Origin: Geosiphon pyriformis
Lineage: Eukaryota; Glomeromycota; Glomeromycetes; Archaeosporales; Geosiphonaceae
Assembly (NCBI GenBank): GCA_016748015.1
Contig: JAAOMT010000577.1
Location: 154,834 to 218,833, forward strand
Direction: 5' to 3'
DNA: 64,000 nt
This document shows, piece by piece, positions 61,885 through 64,000 of this stretch. The notes beneath the pieces were generated by a model. The model was given only the letters and a program-made list of their open reading frames with translations, did not search any database and was not told where the DNA came from. The translations under genes and the position numbers were made by a program. Every line of letters starts with the position of its first letter. The first letter of the stretch is position 1.

Positions 61885-62880
61885 AAACTGTATTTTAATT
61901 TTTATATAAATTTATTAATTTAAAATTGATTATTAAAAACAATATAAAGCTTTTCTGAATAAAGTTTGTATTTCAAGTTCTTTTAAATGCTGCTGTTTGA
62001 ATTAAATTTGCTAAATTACCTGTTTTTTACTACTCTTGAAATTGCAAATTTTTTTGTAATATTTAATTTTGATTTTGCTTTTGCTTTTGCTGCTATAGTT
62101 TTTTATAATGTTTTTTTAATGTAATTAAAAATGCTCTTAATATTTTTGGTAAAGTTTTTGATATTAAATTAAAGTTTGCTTATTTGTAGTAATATACTAT
62201 TGTGCATTTTAAGTTTTTTAAAGCTGTTCTTGTTATTGGTTGGTTTTGTTAGTTAAGAATAATGTCAAGATTTTTTTTTTTTGGTGGTACACTCTTTAAA
62301 ATTAGTGAATTGGTTCCTTAGATTAATAATCAAATTTGTTTTATTTTTTAGTATTTTGATAATTATCATCAAAAATTTGTTATTGTTATTTTTAAATTCA
62401 AAAAAGCATATAATAATACTGTTTTTAAGACTGGACTCTTATAAAAAAGTCATATTTTATAGAAAGCTTCTAGATGTTAATGCTATTATAAATGTTAAAA
62501 TTTGGAGCATTTAGTTTCTAATTGTAAAACTGTCTTACTGGTTTGTAAAAACTCTTTAAAGCCTTTAATTGTATTTAAGGTTCCAGTAAAATGGTCTGCT
62601 GGTTTGATATTTAATATCAAAGACTGCTGTTTTTCTATTGTTACAAATGTTTTCTAACATGACATATAAATCTAAATTGAAATTTCTTGAGTCAAATTAA
62701 AGATGAAAATAAATTTGCCAACTATTTTGGTAAGATAAAAGTACTTGGTGAATTTGGGTTGAAAGATAGCTAAATATTTATTAACTTAGGTCTAAGTGGC
62801 TGGTCATGTGTAGAAATATGTATAATCTACATTTATAGTTGTAACATTTTGTAGAAAATAAAATAAACATTGAAAGAAAA
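61885..62880 (+). mobile_element. LINE ORF1 fragment directly joined to a 3' tail
   Basis: Plus-sense relic. The 62000-62260 reading (TLEIANFFVIFNF, then VKFLIL) matches the RRM-like segment of copy D (TLKIAKFLVISEF). It is followed by more ORF1-like sequence (62281-62514) and the LINE tail core at about 62788-62830 (CTAAGTGGCTGGTCATGTGT). No endonuclease, RT or RNase H lies between, as in copy D. Confidence 0.6.
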
Positions 62881-64000
62881 CACATTGTTAAAACAATAAA
62901 AAAAAAATGAAATTCATTGGTTAAAAGTAAATAATAATATTAAAATAAAAATCTGAACATATATTTACTTTAACTAATTTAATTTTAATTTTATTAAAAG
63001 CAATATATATATTTTTTATTGATATTTATTTTCAATTTATATTGAAAAAATAATAATTAATTAAATTATCATTTTAATTAATAAAATTTAATAAAAGTGT
63101 TTTATTAAATTCAAGATTTCTAGCTTTGAAAAACAAGTCATTATTCAAATATATATATATATGAATGAAAAACCGATTTTGAAATTTTAAAAATTTTAGT
63201 TTTCCAATTCAATACATTTATTCTCAACCTTAGTAGTAATAATAATAATAGTAGTAGTAGTAGGTCTCAGCACTAGTAGTTTACGCGAAAATATTTTCTA
63301 ACAACCTTTGATCAAATTAAAATTAAAAAGAGTAAAGATTAACTAATTTGAAAAAAAGAACTATTCAAGCAGACCAAATGTCATTATAATAATAGGGTAG
63401 ACTAATTTTTGGGGAAAAAAAGCGTGTCTATCATTCAAGTTTTTGAAGTGCAAGAAATTTGAACGACAGCCTATCAAAAACTCAAATTCTAAATTGACCA
63501 AAACAGCATTATTGGAGAAAGGGTTTTTGGATAAACTTTTTAAAGTTATTGCAAGTTGTAACATTTTACCGAATTTGTAAGAAAAAATTTTTTATCCCTT
63601 TCAACACAAGGGAAAATATTGACACAACAAACGATCGTTGGGCAAAAACACAAAATTGTTTCAAGAAAAAGCATATGATGATTTGCATCATGCATTGGTA
63701 GCTCGATTAATCGGAAAAAGTGGCGCCCCGCCGCTAATTGATTAAATTTCAGAAAGGCACTGTTCTGATTTTAAGGTTTGAAATCTCATATCAATCACAT
63801 TCATTCATTCATTCAATTTAACGATGATCAAAAAATTTTTTATTGAAAAATTTGAGTCTAAAAACAAAATATTCAAAAAAGAAAACGAAAATCAAGGGAA
63901 GGGAGGGGAAAGAAAAGGTAATAAAAAAAAACTTTGACAAGCAAAGTTTATATATATTTGTTCATTTATATACTGTACAAAAAAAGGGCGAAACCAAGAA
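62881..64000. other. Right edge, mixed composition, no supported gene
   Basis: 62881-63170 is AT desert. From 63180 the composition becomes gene-like: a (TAA/TAG)n microsatellite (about 63232-63262), a minus-strand frame of 67 residues (63564-63361) without recognisable features, a GC-rich patch at 63715-63735 (GTGGCGCCCCGCCGC) and a purine tract at 63883-63920. This may be the 3' or 5' flank of a gene beyond the window. Confidence 0.4.

Noticed and set aside
63361-63564. 67-residue minus-strand frame at the right edge
   Set aside because: No domain, no splice context and no homology I can recognise; kept only as part of the edge description.
63690-63740. Possible tRNA (GGTAGCTCGATTAATCGG)
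   Set aside because: Resembles a tRNA D-arm, but no acceptor stem, anticodon arm or T-loop can be formed around it.

Overview
The window looks like nuclear DNA of an arbuscular mycorrhizal fungus (Glomeromycotina, in the range of Rhizophagus or Gigaspora). The evidence is an extremely AT-rich genome, short GT-AG introns, and protein families typical of these fungi: tyrosine-kinase-like proteins with an N-terminal Cys-rich module, Sel1-repeat proteins, kelch proteins with a C-terminal membrane anchor, HSPA12-like Hsp70 proteins, and a LINE family of the kind common in AM fungal genomes. Species cannot be assigned from the sequence alone.

Layout. 0.4-1.8 kb: kinase-like gene with one in-frame stop (minus). 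3.8-11.1 kb: near full-length but broken LINE (minus), interrupted by a 20-N gap that is flanked by two identical 603-bp segments and is probably an unmerged contig overlap. 11.1-13.7 kb: AT desert. 13.7-24.0 kb: gene island with a Cys/Pro-rich protein (minus), a PARP-type ADP-ribosyltransferase (plus), a second PARP-type protein with an N-terminal Cys array (minus), a NADAR-domain protein (plus) and a coiled-coil protein (minus). 24.8-38.6 kb: several decayed LINE copies, ending at a 197-bp A tract. 41.2-45.8 kb: Hsp70-like gene (plus) and hexokinase gene (minus). 46-47.6 kb: LINE ORF1 relic. 49.5-53.8 kb: broken kelch gene (plus), Sel1-repeat gene (minus) and a small candidate secreted protein (minus). 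54-64 kb: AT desert with LINE relics, a duplicated ~0.7-kb sequence, and one young 106-bp LINE 3' end inside a 9-bp target-site duplication.

How the genes fit together. The notable association is in 14.2-21.7 kb. Two PARP-type proteins that both keep the H-Y-E catalytic residues sit within 3.1 kb of a NADAR protein, a family known to bind or hydrolyse ADP-ribose conjugates. A fourth gene, divergent from the first PARP gene, shares tandem Cys-pair modules with the second. This suggests a local ADP-ribosylation gene cluster (writers plus a candidate eraser). The clustering is seen in the sequence; the functional link is inference.

I derived the gene models by hand from reading frames and GT-AG (once GC-AG) junctions. 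For seven genes (Cys/Pro-rich, both PARPs, NADAR, coiled-coil, Hsp70-like, hexokinase) the exon lengths add up to an intact frame. Most of the remaining sequence is old LINE material in which C:G has largely been replaced by T:A.
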